In this document: piece by piece, positions 62,949 to 64,000 of the stretch | Numbering within the stretch: position 1 is the stretch's first letter | Layout: each line of letters begins with the position of its first letter | Source of the DNA: Arsenophonus sp052171895 | GTDB taxonomy: Bacteria; Pseudomonadota; Gammaproteobacteria; Enterobacterales; Enterobacteriaceae | Length of the DNA: 64,000 nt | Reading direction: 5' to 3' | Assembly (NCBI GenBank): GCA_052171895.1 | Contig: JBQMRN010000004.1 | Coordinates: forward strand, 183,655-247,654 | The notes under the pieces: model-generated | The model's input: the letters and a program-made list of their open reading frames with translations, nothing else | What the model was told of the DNA's origin: nothing | The model's database searches: none | Program-made: the position numbers and the translations under genes

Positions 62949-63379
62949 AGTTATTTTTACCTAAAATATTGTCCAATCGCATTGACTTACCAGCCAGGAG
63001 CCAGATGGAATGAAATCTCTTTTTATATTGCGTCAGATTAACAATATATCAACTTTTTTTGCTCAAATACCGCGATGCGGCATAAAGATAAAAACCTTTG
63101 TTAATTTATACTGTAATCACATTAATTAATATAATTAAATCAGCAAAATAATGATAAAAGTAAAGCATCGTAAGTAATAAAAAGCCTAAATTCTACTCGA
63201 TAAAAATGATACGTAACCAGTTATTCTATTCATAGGTATTATTATACCAACAAAACTATCTCAATAAGTTATGAATAGATTATTAAAAATTAATAAAATT
63301 ATATAAAAAGTATCAGAAACTTAGTTTAAACAGATATAAAATTTTTTAGAAAATTAATTTCCAAATAAAATAGTTTAAT
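62949..63379. other. AT-rich region upstream of topA
   Basis: Presumably holds the topA promoter. No gene or clear promoter hexamer pair was identified, and no sohB remnant, the usual upstream neighbour in E. coli. Confidence 0.4.
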
Positions 63380-64000
63380 GAGTTATGCTTATTTCTGATG
63401 TATGAGATTTCAGAGATGGTAGCGTATCCTGCTGATTCATTTCGTGGTTGATTCCAGTAATATAGAGATGATATGGCATGAAAATCTACCCTACAGACAG
63501 GTATCCATTAAACAAGATATTACCGCTGATTCCTTGCATGAACTCAACCCTAACGGTACCAGGTAGCTCATATTCCAGCGCTATTGAGGTTGAACTAGAA
63601 GCTATGCTTCAAGAAGATGCTGAACCCCGCTTTGTCGATGTGGGTCATTGCCTGTCTTCCGTAACGGTTATTTAGCACAGCGAACTTATACATACTGGTA
63701 TTAGCAATGTTGATGTTAAATTGCCTAAGGTTAGGGATCATAGCGGCAACGGAATATGCTTTAATAGCTTGCTACCACCTTATCTGAAGCGTGCAAAAAC
63801 TGTTGAAGAAGTGTTGCTACCGTGGCTTGTATCTGTTAGGTATCTCCATCTTCCCACGGTGATTTTCATGGATCTCTGTTAGCGCTATTTTCGGTGAAAG
63901 CACATGGTCTTTCTACCAGTACCATTAACAGACTGAAACAGCAATGGCTTGAAGAGCATAGGGAATGGCGGTTGTGTGATTTAAGGTATACGCGCTACTT
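63380..64000 (+). mobile_element. IS256-family copy O, 5' part, runs off the window
   Basis: Left terminal repeat at 63380 ('gagttatgcttatttctgat'), then transposase codons 'MKIYPTDRYPLNK', 'EVELEAMLQEDAEPR', 'NVDVKLPKVRDHSGNGICFN', 'STSTINRLKQQWLEEHREW'. Frameshifts are present within the first 600 bp. Confidence 0.87.

Overview
This window is AT-rich chromosomal DNA of a gammaproteobacterium of the order Enterobacterales that is in the middle of genome decay. Intact proteins match E. coli-type proteins closely (Tol-Pal, PqiABC, FabA, TopA, IspD/IspF), and much of the gene order is enterobacterial: gltA-nif3-kdp-pgm-seqA, tRNA-Lys-cpoB-pal-tolB-tolA-tolR-tolQ-ybgC, uup-pqiABC/fabA-lonH, prc-proQ-msrC, fabR-sthA-oxyR and queD-ftsB-ispD-ispF-truD. 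The mix of a few intact core genes, about twenty recognisable pseudogenes and dense dead insertion sequences suggests a recently host-restricted symbiont. An Arsenophonus-like member of the Morganellaceae is my best guess, but this is inference from protein similarity and lifestyle, not proof.

Layout. 1-11.5 kb: two nested, inverted IS256-family copies, a decayed gltA, an intact nif3, and a kdpF-A-B-E potassium-uptake operon destroyed by IS256 and IS481 pieces plus a 2.1 kb unidentified insert. 11.5-19.4 kb: intact pgm, dead seqA, two IS256 copies, remnants of a type I secretion system (HlyD-like and HlyB-like) and a tRNA-Lys. 19.5-24.7 kb: tol-pal cluster with the five envelope genes intact and both outer genes (cpoB, ybgC) decayed. 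24.9-27.9 kb: IS pile-up (IS481, IS1595, IS256). 27.9-34.1 kb: dead uup, then intact pqiABC convergent with fabA-lonH, with a palindromic FabR-type operator before fabA. 34.4-39.0 kb: IS481 and IS256 copies, dead proA and aroL, and an internally deleted IS256. 39.0-44.4 kb: intact prc-proQ, dead msrC, a foldback IS256 miniature element, intact fabR. 44.5-54.8 kb: long desert of IS256/IS1595 copies with dead sthA, oxyR, pabA and queD. 54.9-58.5 kb: intact ftsB-ispD-ispF, then truD cut by an IS1595 copy. 58.6-64 kb: IS256, intact topA, and a last IS256 copy running off the end.

How the genes work together. What survives is envelope maintenance (Tol-Pal, Pqi, Prc, FtsB), unsaturated fatty-acid synthesis with its repressor and probable operator (FabA, FabR), the MEP isoprenoid pathway (IspD, IspF), DNA topology (TopA), glucose-1-phosphate supply (Pgm), RNA chaperoning (ProQ) and protein quality control (LonH, Prc). 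What is lost is environmental sensing and metabolic independence: citrate synthase, Kdp potassium uptake, SeqA, OxyR/SthA/MsrC redox defence, proline, shikimate and folate genes, queuosine synthesis, TruD and YbgC. Three IS families make up the mobile DNA: IS256 (15 loci), IS481 and IS1595. No copy carries an open transposase gene, so any further movement would need a functional copy elsewhere. I found no CRISPR array and no convincing new multi-gene system. The unusual signals are structural: perfect inverted repeats inside dead genes, foldback and internally deleted IS derivatives, and one unidentified 2.1 kb insert.
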